From positions 124,001 through 188,000 of the forward strand of contig DATLGL010000017.1 of the NCBI GenBank assembly GCA_035540495.1: 64,000 bases of DNA, written 5' to 3'. This document shows positions 14,334 through 21,884 of the stretch, piece by piece. The translations under genes and the position numbers were made by a program. Under the pieces are notes generated by a model. The model was not told the origin of the DNA, made no database searches, and saw only the letters and a list, made by a program, of their open reading frames with translations. Source of the stretch: DASVEG01 sp035540495. GTDB taxonomy: Bacteria > Actinomycetota > Acidimicrobiia > Acidimicrobiales > CADCTF01. Every line of letters begins with the position of its first letter. Within the stretch, counting starts at the first letter, position 1.

Positions 14334-16136
14334 TCAGACGGTGGCGGTGCCCGCGAGCCAGCGCTCGTGAAGGCGGCTGTAGGCGCCGCCGGCGTCGACG
14401 AGGTCGTCGTGGTGGCCGACCTCGACGAGACGGCCGTGCTCCATCACCAACACCTGGTCTGCCCGCTCGGCCGTCGACAGCCGATGCGCGATCGCGATGG
14501 TCGTCCGGCCCGCCGTGAGCGACTCGACCGCGCGCGTGAGGCGCACCTCGGTCGCGGGATCGACGGCCGACGTCGCTTCGTCGAGGATGAGGCACGACGG
14601 GCTCGCGAGGTACGCCCGCGCGAGCGACACGAGCTGGCGCTCGCCGACCGACAGGCTCTCGCCCCGCTCGCCGACCGGCGTGTCGAGCCCGAGAGGCATG
14701 GCGTCGAGCCAGTCGTTGAGGCCGAGCTCGGCGAACGCGGCCCGCATGTCGTCGTCGGATGCGTCTCGCCGGCCGTAGCGGACGTTGTCGCCGATCGTCC
14801 CGTCGAAGAGGAAGCCCTCCTGGGGGACCATCACGAGCGCGTGGCGCAGCGACGACGACCGGACGTCGCGAACATCGATTCCGTGGACGAGGATCCGCCC
14901 GGCGGTCGGGTCGGCGAGCCGGGCGAGCAACTTCGCCAGCGTCGTCTTGCCCGAGCCGGTGGCGCCGACGAGCGCGACCTTCGTGCCGGCGGCGATGCGA
15001 ACGTCGATGTCGTCGAGCACGAGCGCGCCGGCGCGGGTGCCGGCGTACGAGAACGACACGTGATCGACGACGATCTCGGGGGCGCCCGGCGGGAGCTCGA
15101 CGCCCGGGTCGGGCTCGGGCAGGTCGATCGGCGTGTCGATGAGATCGAGCACACGGCGCCACCCGGCGACGGCGGTCTGCGTCTGGTCGACGATGTCCGT
15201 GAACTCCGCCACCGGTTGCAGGAAGAGGTTCACGAGGAACACGAAGGCGACGAGCTCCCCTGCGGTGAGGCCTCGGGCGGGACCGAGCCACATCCCCGTC
15301 ACGAGCACCGCGGCCACGGTGAAGACCGAGAAGAGCTCGCCGGACGGGAACATCAAGGCGCTCATGCGACCCGCCGCGATCTGAGCCGATGCGTGGTTGC
15401 CGATCGCCCTTCGCGTTCGCGCGCGGGTCGCGTCTTCCGCGTGGTACGCCCGGATGACCGGCGCGCCCATCACCGTCTCGGAGATGGCCGTCAGCAGCGA
15501 CGCCATCCGCGCCCGCACGACGCCGTAGCGAGCCGCCATCTTGTCCTGCACGAACCGAAGGACCGCGACCATCGGCAGGACGACGGCGAACGCGACGAGA
15601 GCGAGGCGCCAGTCGTAGACGACCATGATCGTTGCGACGGTCGTGAGGATCGCGGAGTTCACGAGCCACGACATGCCGCCCCACGACAGGAACTGCGAGA
15701 GCTGCTCGACGTCGCTCGTGACTCTGGCGACGAGTGCGCCACGACGCTCGTCGGTCTGCGCCGCGACCGACAGCCGGTGGATGTGGCGGAACGCCTTCGT
15801 TCGGAGCGTGCGCAGCGCCTGTTCGCCGGCACGTAGCAGCCGCCGCCGGGTCGACCAGTTCGCGAGCGAAGTCGTGGCCACGAGCAGACTGCCGAGGACG
15901 CCGAGAACGGTCAGCGTCGACGGCTGCATCTTGCCGTCGACGAGTCCTCGGTCGAGCATCTGCTGGATCAGGATCGGCATCACCGACTGGCCGCCCGCGC
16001 CGACGAGCGCGAGGAACAGCGTGAGACCGGCCCCGCGGCGCAGCTCGGGCGACGCAGCCCATCCGCGCTTGAGCACGTCGAGCGTCGACCCAGCCGCGAC
16101 GTGGACGACCTCGTCGTCAGCGATCGCTGCGGTCAC
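14334..16136 (-). CDS. ABC exporter half-transporter with intact catalytic Glu
   Basis: A 600 aa type IV (B-family) exporter subunit: six membrane helices (about 35-330) then a nucleotide-binding domain. Walker A is GATGSGKT (391-398), Q loop VPQEGFLF, Walker B CLILDE with catalytic E520, and H loop AHRLS. The signature motif is LSVGE (495-499) rather than LSGGQ. Paired with the upstream subunit, whose signature is canonical but whose catalytic position is Asp, it forms a heterodimer with one consensus and one degenerate ATP site. The start GTG overlaps the upstream stop by 4 bases. Substrate is unknown; multidrug or lipid export is typical for the family. Confidence 0.92.
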   Translation of the reverse strand: MTAAIADDEVVHVAAGSTLDVLKRGWAASPELRRGAGLTLFLALVGAGGQSVMPILIQQMLDRGLVDGKMQPSTLTVLGVLGSLLVATTSLANWSTRRRLLRAGEQALRTLRTKAFRHIHRLSVAAQTDERRGALVARVTSDVEQLSQFLSWGGMSWLVNSAILTTVATIMVVYDWRLALVAFAVVLPMVAVLRFVQDKMAARYGVVRARMASLLTAISETVMGAPVIRAYHAEDATRARTRRAIGNHASAQIAAGRMSALMFPSGELFSVFTVAAVLVTGMWLGPARGLTAGELVAFVFLVNLFLQPVAEFTDIVDQTQTAVAGWRRVLDLIDTPIDLPEPDPGVELPPGAPEIVVDHVSFSYAGTRAGALVLDDIDVRIAAGTKVALVGATGSGKTTLAKLLARLADPTAGRILVHGIDVRDVRSSSLRHALVMVPQEGFLFDGTIGDNVRYGRRDASDDDMRAAFAELGLNDWLDAMPLGLDTPVGERGESLSVGERQLVSLARAYLASPSCLILDEATSAVDPATEVRLTRAVESLTAGRTTIAIAHRLSTAERADQVLVMEHGRLVEVGHHDDLVDAGGAYSRLHERWLAGTATV

Positions 16137-17878
16137 GCGGCCTCCCCCCGCTCGCGCTCGTACGCTTCGACGAGGCTGGCGTAGCCGGGGACGGTGCGGC
16201 GCAGATCGAGGTCGGTGCCCGTAGCGACGAGCCGTCCGCCTGCGACGAAGAGCACGACATCAGCGAGGCCGATCGTCGACGGCCGGTGCGCGACCACCAG
16301 CGTGGTCGTCGTACGGAACTCGCGCGACAGTCCGGCGAGGATCTCCGCCTCCGTGGCGGGATCGACGGCCGACGTCGCGTCGTCGAGCAGCAGCAGGCGC
16401 GGCTGGCGGATCAGCGCACGTGCGAGGGCGAGGCGCTGGCGCTGCCCGCCCGAGAGCGTGGCCCCCCGCTCGCCGATGATCGACTCGTAGCCGTCGGGCA
16501 GCTCGTCGACGAACTCGGCCACCTGGGCCACCTTGGCCACACGCTCGACGTCGGCCTCGTCGACGTCCCGGCCCATGGTGATGTTCGACCGTATGGAGTC
16601 GGCGAAGACGAACGGCTCCTGGAACGCAAGGGCCATCGGCGTCGCCGCGGCGACGGTGCCCTCCGTCGGGTCGAGCAGCCCGGCGATCACGTGGAGCAGC
16701 GTCGTCTTCCCGCCACCGGTGGGGCCGACGAGGGCCGCCGTGATGCCGACGGGCAGCTCGAACGACACCCCTTCGAGCGCCCGGGCGCCGTCTTCGTGGA
16801 CGAAGCCGAGGTCGTCGACGCGGAGCGCGAGATCATCTGAGGTCGTGCCGAGGCGTCCCTCGTGGGGCGGCGGAACAGGCTCGTCGAGGACGGTCATGAC
16901 GCGGTCCCAGCCCGCGACGGTTCGGGGAAGTGACCCGAGCACCCAGCCGACCATGCCGAGCGGGAACGTCACGAGCCGGAGCAGGTTCAGGAACCCGACG
17001 AGGCCGCCCGTGGTGATGAGGCCGCGGTCGACCCGCCACGCACCAATGATCAGGAGGGCGAGGATGCCCACCTGCGGCAACGCGTCGGTGAGCGCGAACA
17101 GCGATGCCTGGAGCGAGCCGAGGCGGATCCGGCGATCGCGCAACGTCGTGGCCGCCGCCTCGAAGCGGTCGCCTTCTGCGTCTTCGGCGCCGAGCGTCTT
17201 CACCACGACCGCCCCGTCGATCGACTCGTACGCCACCGACGACACCTCGCCGTAGGCCTCCTGCGCGAGCTCGGCCGGCTTCTCGAGCCACCGCTCGAAC
17301 ACCACGTTGAGGATCACGGCGGCCGGCAGGATCGTGAGCCCGATGATCCCGAGGAAGGGGTCGGCCGCGACCATCCATCCCGCGGTGACCACGAGGAGGA
17401 ACAGGATCCCGGTCGTCCACGGAAGCGGCGCGAGGATGTCGGTGGCTGCTTCGGTGTCTCCGCCGGCGTGCGCGAGCAACTCGCCGGTCGGCTTGCTGCG
17501 GTGCCACGACGGGGGCAGCTCGAGCAGCTTGTCGACGACCTCGGTGCGGAGAGAGGCCTGCACCCGCGCTTGCGTCACGGTCGCCCCGAAGCGCCGGACC
17601 ATGATGCCGATCGACTTCATCACGCCGACAGCGACGATCGCGACGGCAGCGGCGAGCAACGCTCCTTCCGACAGCTCACCGTCGGTGAACCGCAGCGTGA
17701 TCACGCGGTCGACGATGCGCGCGAGCACCGCAGACGACCCGATCGTCGCGGCGGCGTAGGTCAGCGAACCGGAGACGGCCAGGGCGAACGGCTTCGGGTG
17801 CATCCGCACCTCGCGAACCAGAACCGCCAGACCGCGCCGGATGACGCTGCCCGAAGAGGAGGGAGAGCCCTCGGGCAC
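16133..17878 (-). CDS. ABC exporter half-transporter with degenerate Walker B
   Basis: A 581 aa partner of the preceding exporter subunit. It has six membrane helices, Walker A GPTGGGKT (385-392), a canonical signature LSGGQ (475-479), Walker B RLLLLDD with Asp at position 500 where the catalytic Glu belongs, and an H loop AHRPS. Asp at this position marks the low-activity site of heterodimeric exporters such as BmrCD or TM287/288. It is first in its operon. The GTG at 17878 lies 8 bases after a TAACCT hexamer, suggesting leaderless transcription. Two GACACGTG repeats lie further upstream and may bind a regulator. Confidence 0.92.
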   Translation of the reverse strand: MPEGSPSSSGSVIRRGLAVLVREVRMHPKPFALAVSGSLTYAAATIGSSAVLARIVDRVITLRFTDGELSEGALLAAAVAIVAVGVMKSIGIMVRRFGATVTQARVQASLRTEVVDKLLELPPSWHRSKPTGELLAHAGGDTEAATDILAPLPWTTGILFLLVVTAGWMVAADPFLGIIGLTILPAAVILNVVFERWLEKPAELAQEAYGEVSSVAYESIDGAVVVKTLGAEDAEGDRFEAAATTLRDRRIRLGSLQASLFALTDALPQVGILALLIIGAWRVDRGLITTGGLVGFLNLLRLVTFPLGMVGWVLGSLPRTVAGWDRVMTVLDEPVPPPHEGRLGTTSDDLALRVDDLGFVHEDGARALEGVSFELPVGITAALVGPTGGGKTTLLHVIAGLLDPTEGTVAAATPMALAFQEPFVFADSIRSNITMGRDVDEADVERVAKVAQVAEFVDELPDGYESIIGERGATLSGGQRQRLALARALIRQPRLLLLDDATSAVDPATEAEILAGLSREFRTTTTLVVAHRPSTIGLADVVLFVAGGRLVATGTDLDLRRTVPGYASLVEAYERERGEAA

Positions 17879-17886
17879 GGCGGCTC

Positions 17887-17892
17887 AGGTTA
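17887..17892 (-). promoter_or_regulatory. Candidate -10 element for the ABC exporter operon
   Basis: On the minus strand the hexamer reads TAACCT and ends 8 bases before the GTG at 17878. This spacing predicts transcription starting at the start codon. No -35 match is clear. Confidence 0.45.
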
Positions 17893-17926
17893 CGGCCGGA
17901 CCGGGGCTTCCGCTGAGGCTTTCTCA

Positions 17927-17953
17927 GACACGTGGCACCGCGGGACACGTGTC
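17927..17953. promoter_or_regulatory. Two GACACGTG repeats, candidate operator
   Basis: GACACGTG occurs at 17927-17934 and again at 17944-17951, 17 bases apart start to start (about 1.6 helical turns). The second copy is part of the perfect palindrome GACACGTGTC (17944-17953). Both lie 49-75 bases upstream of the exporter start, a normal place for a repressor or activator site. Confidence 0.45.
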
Positions 17954-18133
17954 ACGACAGGACCATTGACACTTTCAACCCCTGAATGACACGAGCGCGC
18001 CATATCGGCGTTCATTTCAATCCTCTTTAGTACGTCGGCAGTGGCAGAAGTCACACCGGGGGGATCCGGTGGGAGACCCAGCCGATCGTCGGGATGGGCG
18101 TCTCGTAGGTCTCGAAGATCGTGAGGATCGCTC

Positions 18134-18167
18134 GTTGTGGAGGTGGGAGTGCGTCCGCCTCCACAAC
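18134..18167. promoter_or_regulatory. Inverted repeat abutting the carboxylase promoter
   Basis: Arms GTTGTGGAGG (18134-18143) and CCTCCACAAC (18158-18167) are perfect complements. The pairing continues inward by a T.G and two G-C pairs, leaving an 8-base loop. The right arm ends directly before the TAGCCT hexamer. It covers the -35 region, so an operator role is more likely than a terminator role. Confidence 0.55.
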
Positions 18168-18173
18168 TAGCCT
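18168..18173 (+). promoter_or_regulatory. Candidate -10 element for the carboxylase genes
   Basis: TAGCCT ends 8 bases before the GTG at 18182, so the mRNA would be leaderless. It directly adjoins the inverted repeat at 18134-18167. Confidence 0.45.
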
Positions 18174-18181
18174 CGACAGCC

Positions 18182-19741
18182 GTGGCTGAACGATCGATGA
18201 GCGAGCGGCTCGAAGACCTCGAGCAGCGGAAGCAGCAGGCCCGCACCCCCGGCTCCGAGCGACACGTCAAGCTCCAGCACGACCGCGGGAAGATGACCGC
18301 CCGCGAGCGCATCGAGTACCTCCTCGACGAGGGGTCGTTCCAGGAGCTCGACATGCTCGCCCGCCACCGTGCCGGCGAGGCGCTCCCCGCTCGCCCGTAC
18401 ACCGACGGCGTCATCACCGGCTACGGCACGATCGACGGCCGCAAGGTGTGCGTCTTCAGCCAGGACTTCACGCTCTTCGGCGGATCCCTCGGCGAGGTCT
18501 ACGCCGAGAAGATCCACAAGATCATGGACCTGAGCGCCGATCTCGGCGTCCCGATCATCGGCCTCAACGACGGCGGCGGCGCCCGCATCCAGGAGGGCGT
18601 CGTCTCCCTCGCGATGTACGGCGGCATCTTCAAGCGCAACGTCGACGCCAGCGGCGTGGTCCCGCAGATCTCGGCGATCATGGGCCCCTGCGCGGGCGGC
18701 GCGGTCTACAGCCCAGCGCTGACCGACTTCATCTTCATGGTCCAAGAGACGTCGTACATGTTCATCACCGGCCCCGATGTCGTGAAGGCGGTCACCGGTG
18801 AGGACGTGAGCACCGAGCAGCTCGGTGGCGCCATGACCCACGCCACCAAGTCGGGCGTGAGCCAGTTCGTGGCGCCGGACGACAAGGCGTGCCTCGACGA
18901 GATCCGCTACCTGCTCTCGTTCCTCCCGCAGAACAACCTCGAGACGCCGCCGCCGGTCGAGACCGACGACGACCCCGACCGCCTCTGCCCTGAGCTGTCC
19001 GACCTCATGCCCGACAGCTCCCGGCTGCCGTACGACATGAAGAAGATCATCACCACCGTCGTCGACGACGGTGAGTACTTCGAGTACGCGCCCCACTGGG
19101 CCACCAACATCACCTGCGGCTTCGGCCGCCTCAACGGTGAAGTCGTGGGCATCGTCGGCAACCAGCCCCAGATCCTCGCCGGTGTGCTCAACATCGACGC
19201 GTCCGAGAAGGGTGGGCGCTTCGTCCGCACGTGCGACGCCTTCAACATCCCGATCGTCACCTTCGTCGATGTCCCCGGCTTCCAGCCCGGCACCGACCAG
19301 GAGTACGGCGGCATCATCCGCCACGGAGCCAAGCTGCTCTACGCCTACTGCGAGGCCACCGTGCCGCGGATCCAGCTGATCACCCGCAAGGCCTACGGCG
19401 GCGCGTACGTCGTCATGAACTCCCGCTCGATCGGGGCCGACCTCGCGTTCGCCTGGCCGTCGGCGGAGTTCGCGGTCATGGGACCCGACGCCGCCGTCGA
19501 CGTCATCTACAAGCGTGAGCTCGCCGAGATGTCGGAGGACGAGCGACCCACGCGACGCCAGGCGCTCATCGACGAGTACACCGAGAAGTTCGCCAACCCG
19601 TACGAGGCGGCCGAGCGCGGGTACATCGACGACGTGATCGATCCTGCCGACACGCGCAAGGTGCTTATCCGCGCGCTCGATCTGCTCAAGACCAAGCGGG
19701 AAGACCTTCCGCGCCGCAAGCACGGCAATGTCCCGTTGTGA
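18182..19741 (+). CDS. Acyl-CoA (propionyl-CoA) carboxylase beta subunit
   Basis: Carboxyltransferase subunit that moves CO2 from carboxybiotin to an acyl-CoA, most likely propionyl-CoA and perhaps also acetyl-CoA. The 519 aa length is normal for actinobacterial AccD/PccB. Visible are the N-terminal oxyanion loop GGGARIQEGVVSLAMYGG, the biotin-side NQPQILAGVLNIDASEKGGRF, and the C-terminal crotonase-fold motif RKAYGGAYVVMNSRSIGAD. The key substrate-pocket residue D/I near FVDVPGFQPGTDQE is Asp-like, which favours propionyl-CoA in studied enzymes, though I cannot align precisely. The GTG at 18182 is chosen because a -10 hexamer sits 8 bases upstream; an ATG five codons later is possible. The next small gene is an epsilon-like subunit. 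The biotin-carrying alpha subunit is not in the window. Confidence 0.92.
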   Translation: MAERSMSERLEDLEQRKQQARTPGSERHVKLQHDRGKMTARERIEYLLDEGSFQELDMLARHRAGEALPARPYTDGVITGYGTIDGRKVCVFSQDFTLFGGSLGEVYAEKIHKIMDLSADLGVPIIGLNDGGGARIQEGVVSLAMYGGIFKRNVDASGVVPQISAIMGPCAGGAVYSPALTDFIFMVQETSYMFITGPDVVKAVTGEDVSTEQLGGAMTHATKSGVSQFVAPDDKACLDEIRYLLSFLPQNNLETPPPVETDDDPDRLCPELSDLMPDSSRLPYDMKKIITTVVDDGEYFEYAPHWATNITCGFGRLNGEVVGIVGNQPQILAGVLNIDASEKGGRFVRTCDAFNIPIVTFVDVPGFQPGTDQEYGGIIRHGAKLLYAYCEATVPRIQLITRKAYGGAYVVMNSRSIGADLAFAWPSAEFAVMGPDAAVDVIYKRELAEMSEDERPTRRQALIDEYTEKFANPYEAAERGYIDDVIDPADTRKVLIRALDLLKTKREDLPRRKHGNVPL

Positions 19742-19941
19742 TGAGCCCAGACCGTTCCGGGAAGGGTCGCCTCGAGCCGGACGATCCCGCCGTGCTCGCG
19801 GCGATCGTCGCCGCGGTCGAGGCCGCGTGGCCCCGCCCGGTCGTCGTCCACGACGCGCCGCCAGCGGGTTCTCCCTGGCGGTTCTCCAACCGCTGGTGGA
19901 TGCCCCGACGCGCCCCCGCCGCGTCCCGCAACCGGCCGTAG
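19741..19941 (+). CDS. Acyl-CoA carboxylase epsilon-like small subunit
   Basis: A 66 aa protein starting at the ATG that overlaps the beta-subunit stop by one base (TGATG). It resembles AccE/PccE epsilon subunits: a short N-terminal helix EDDP-type opening (LEPDDPAVLAAIVAAVEAAW), then a basic, Trp-rich end (PWRFSNRWWMPRRAP). In Streptomyces and Mycobacterium such subunits stabilise the alpha-beta complex and raise activity. The position right after the beta gene supports the call more than the sequence, which is short and variable in this family. Confidence 0.7.
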   Translation: MSPDRSGKGRLEPDDPAVLAAIVAAVEAAWPRPVVVHDAPPAGSPWRFSNRWWMPRRAPAASRNRP

Positions 19942-19983
19942 CCGGTACACGTTTGGTCACGAACGGCGGCTGAGGCGACCTTC

Positions 19984-21018
19984 GTGACCGATCATCCGTC
20001 CGGGCCCGAGATCACGACCGTCGGCGACGACTTCGCGGTCGTCTTCTTCGACGCCGAACCGCGGACGTACGACGACCTGAAGCCCGGCACGACCTACACC
20101 TACGACGGAGTGACGTTCCGCACGCTCGAGCGTCCGCCGGGCGAGCGGCTGAGCACCATCGTCACCGTCAACGACGTCCACTTCGGCGAGACGATCTGCG
20201 GGCTCGACGGCGACAACCCGAACCAGGGCGACGTCTTCACGTCGCAACCGGGCGAGCCGCCGTATCCCGAGACCATGAACGCAGCGGTCGTCGAGGAGAT
20301 CGCCGCGATCGAACCGGATCTGGTGGTCGTCAAGGGCGACCTGACCGGCAACGGCACGCTCGACGAGTACGAGCAGTTCCTCGCGATGTACCAGCCGGCG
20401 TTCGGCGACCGGCTCGTCCACATCCGGGGCAACCACGACAGCTACCACGGCGGCGGGTACGCCGAGTTCGGCCCGCAGCGGCGCGACGTGCCCGGCGCGT
20501 CGGTGGCGCTGATCGACACCGCACGCGTCCACAAGAAGAACGGCTACCTCTCGCACGAGGAGGAGGCCTGGCTCGACGACCTCGGCGCCGCGGGTGGTCC
20601 GCACTCCGACACGCCCGTGCTCGTCATGGGCCACCACCACATCTGGCCGCCGACGTCGTCTCGACGATCACCCGACTACTTCGGCCTCGTGCCCGACGAC
20701 TCCGAGCGCCTGATCGACGTCTTCGCTCGCCGGCCGCGCCTTGCCGGGTACTTCGCGGGTCACACCCATCGCAACCGCGTCCGGCGTTTTGCCGACCGCA
20801 CGCAGCACCGGCCCTTCGTCGAGGTCGCCTGCGTCAAGGACTTCCCCGGCGCGTGGGCGGAGTACCGCGTGTTCGAGGGTGGGATCCTCCAGATCGTCCA
20901 CCGCGCGAAGCGGCCGGACGCCGTCGCCTGGACCGACCGGACCCGCGGCATGTTCGGCGGCTTGTACCCGGAGTACGCGTTCGGCGCCCTCGAGGAACGC
21001 TGCTTCCGGGTGGTGTAG
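19984..21018 (+). CDS. Calcineurin-like metallophosphoesterase
   Basis: A 344 aa binuclear metal phosphoesterase of the class III cyclic nucleotide phosphodiesterase-like group. All five family blocks are present: NDVHFG (DxH), GDLTGNG, RGNHDSY, GHHH, and GHTHRN. About 55 residues precede the first motif and may form a small beta domain. There is no signal peptide or membrane helix, so it is cytosolic. Substrate is unknown; nucleotides, cyclic nucleotides or phospholipids are possible. GTG 19984 is 42 bases after the epsilon subunit and may be in the same transcript. A strong hairpin follows the stop. Confidence 0.85.
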   Translation: MTDHPSGPEITTVGDDFAVVFFDAEPRTYDDLKPGTTYTYDGVTFRTLERPPGERLSTIVTVNDVHFGETICGLDGDNPNQGDVFTSQPGEPPYPETMNAAVVEEIAAIEPDLVVVKGDLTGNGTLDEYEQFLAMYQPAFGDRLVHIRGNHDSYHGGGYAEFGPQRRDVPGASVALIDTARVHKKNGYLSHEEEAWLDDLGAAGGPHSDTPVLVMGHHHIWPPTSSRRSPDYFGLVPDDSERLIDVFARRPRLAGYFAGHTHRNRVRRFADRTQHRPFVEVACVKDFPGAWAEYRVFEGGILQIVHRAKRPDAVAWTDRTRGMFGGLYPEYAFGALEERCFRVV

Positions 21019-21042
21019 CAACTCCCGTTCCGCCCGGCTGGG

Positions 21043-21073
21043 CAACGTTTTCCACAGGAGGTGGAAAACGTTG
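21043..21073. terminator. Bidirectional terminator hairpin
   Basis: A perfect 13-bp stem (21043-21055 with 21061-21073) and a five-base AGGAG loop sit between the convergent metallophosphoesterase and GGDEF genes. The stem is unusually A/T-rich for this genome, with TTTT/AAAA inside each arm. Confidence 0.8.
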
Positions 21074-21109
21074 TGACTTTCCTTCAGAAAGTTCAGGAAG
21101 CAGACCAGG

Positions 21110-21829
21110 TCAGCGGATGTCGATGGTGGCCACCTCGACCGACCCGAGGCCCCGTCCGGGATCGGACGCCGCCGCACGCGCCAGCGCATGCCGGGCGCGG
21201 TCGAGGACCTCGTCGCTCGTCAGCCCGTGGGTGGGATAGGACGCCACGCCGGCGACCACGGACTTCGCGCCGATGTCGTCCTTGGCGGTCGCCACCTGGA
21301 CCCGCTCGGCCGCCCACACCCCGCCCGCTTCGTTGGTGTCCTCGAGGATGAACGCGAACGTGCGGGTGCCGGTGCGGCACACGACGTCGGCTTCGCGGAG
21401 CGTGGTGCGCACGAGCGACACGAACGAGTTGAGCGACTCCGGCAGGCGATGGTCGGGATGCGGCGTCACCTCGAGGAGGACCACGGCGACGGGCCAGAGG
21501 TGCCGCCGGGCGGCTGCGATCCGGGTGTCGAGGACGAGCTCGAAGAACCGCCCGTCGGGCAGTCCGGTCTCCGGGTCGACGAGCGACTGCGGCGCACGGT
21601 GGGCCGCCGCTTCCATCTCGCGCAGCGTGTGCACCTCGGCCGCCGCGATGGCCGCCTGTTTCTCCGCCGATCTCGTCCGGTCGAGGAGAGTCAGCGACGA
21701 GGCGCCTGACAGCAACGCGCAGCCGGCGGCGACCACGGTGATGACGGGCGACCCGGAGATCGCGCCCACCACGGCGAAGGCACAACCCGCCAAGCCGCCG
21801 AAGAGCCCTGGGAGCGCGCGGCGATCCAT
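21110..21829 (-). CDS. Membrane protein with degenerate GGDEF domain
   Basis: A 239 aa protein with two predicted membrane helices near the N-terminus (about 8-26 and 28-48), a short coiled coil, and a GGDEF-fold domain from about residue 80. The fold is recognisable from SLVDPETGLPDGRFFELVLD and the later VQVATAKDDIGAKSVVAGVASYP. The catalytic GGDEF is replaced by GTRTF, which lacks the metal-binding acidic residues, so it should not make cyclic-di-GMP. It may bind a nucleotide or act by protein contact. The ATG at 21829 is the first in-frame Met before the membrane helix. Confidence 0.75.
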   Translation of the reverse strand: MDRRALPGLFGGLAGCAFAVVGAISGSPVITVVAAGCALLSGASSLTLLDRTRSAEKQAAIAAAEVHTLREMEAAAHRAPQSLVDPETGLPDGRFFELVLDTRIAAARRHLWPVAVVLLEVTPHPDHRLPESLNSFVSLVRTTLREADVVCRTGTRTFAFILEDTNEAGGVWAAERVQVATAKDDIGAKSVVAGVASYPTHGLTSDEVLDRARHALARAAASDPGRGLGSVEVATIDIR

Positions 21830-21843
21830 ACGAGGGTAACCAT

Positions 21844-21860
21844 CGGCGCTTGGAGCGCCG
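21844..21860 (-). terminator. Terminator hairpin after the mutase gene
   Basis: A perfect 7-bp stem (CGGCGCT with AGCGCCG) and a three-base loop, 24 bases past the mutase stop on the minus strand and just upstream of the GGDEF gene. Confidence 0.55.
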
Positions 21861-21884
21861 CGATCAAGACCCAGTTTGGGCGGT

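Larger units (their letters stand above)
17879..18181. promoter_or_regulatory. Divergent control region between the ABC exporter and carboxylase genes
   Basis: A 303-base gap, the largest in the window. It holds no ORF with coding character. It contains candidate -10 hexamers for both flanking genes, a repeated GACACGTG motif on the exporter side, a TTGACA hexamer at 17966-17971 with no good -10 partner, and a long inverted repeat on the carboxylase side. These are listed separately. Confidence 0.6.

Noticed and set aside
17966..17971. TTGACA hexamer in the exporter-carboxylase gap
   Set aside because: No -10 hexamer of useful quality at 16-19 bases downstream.
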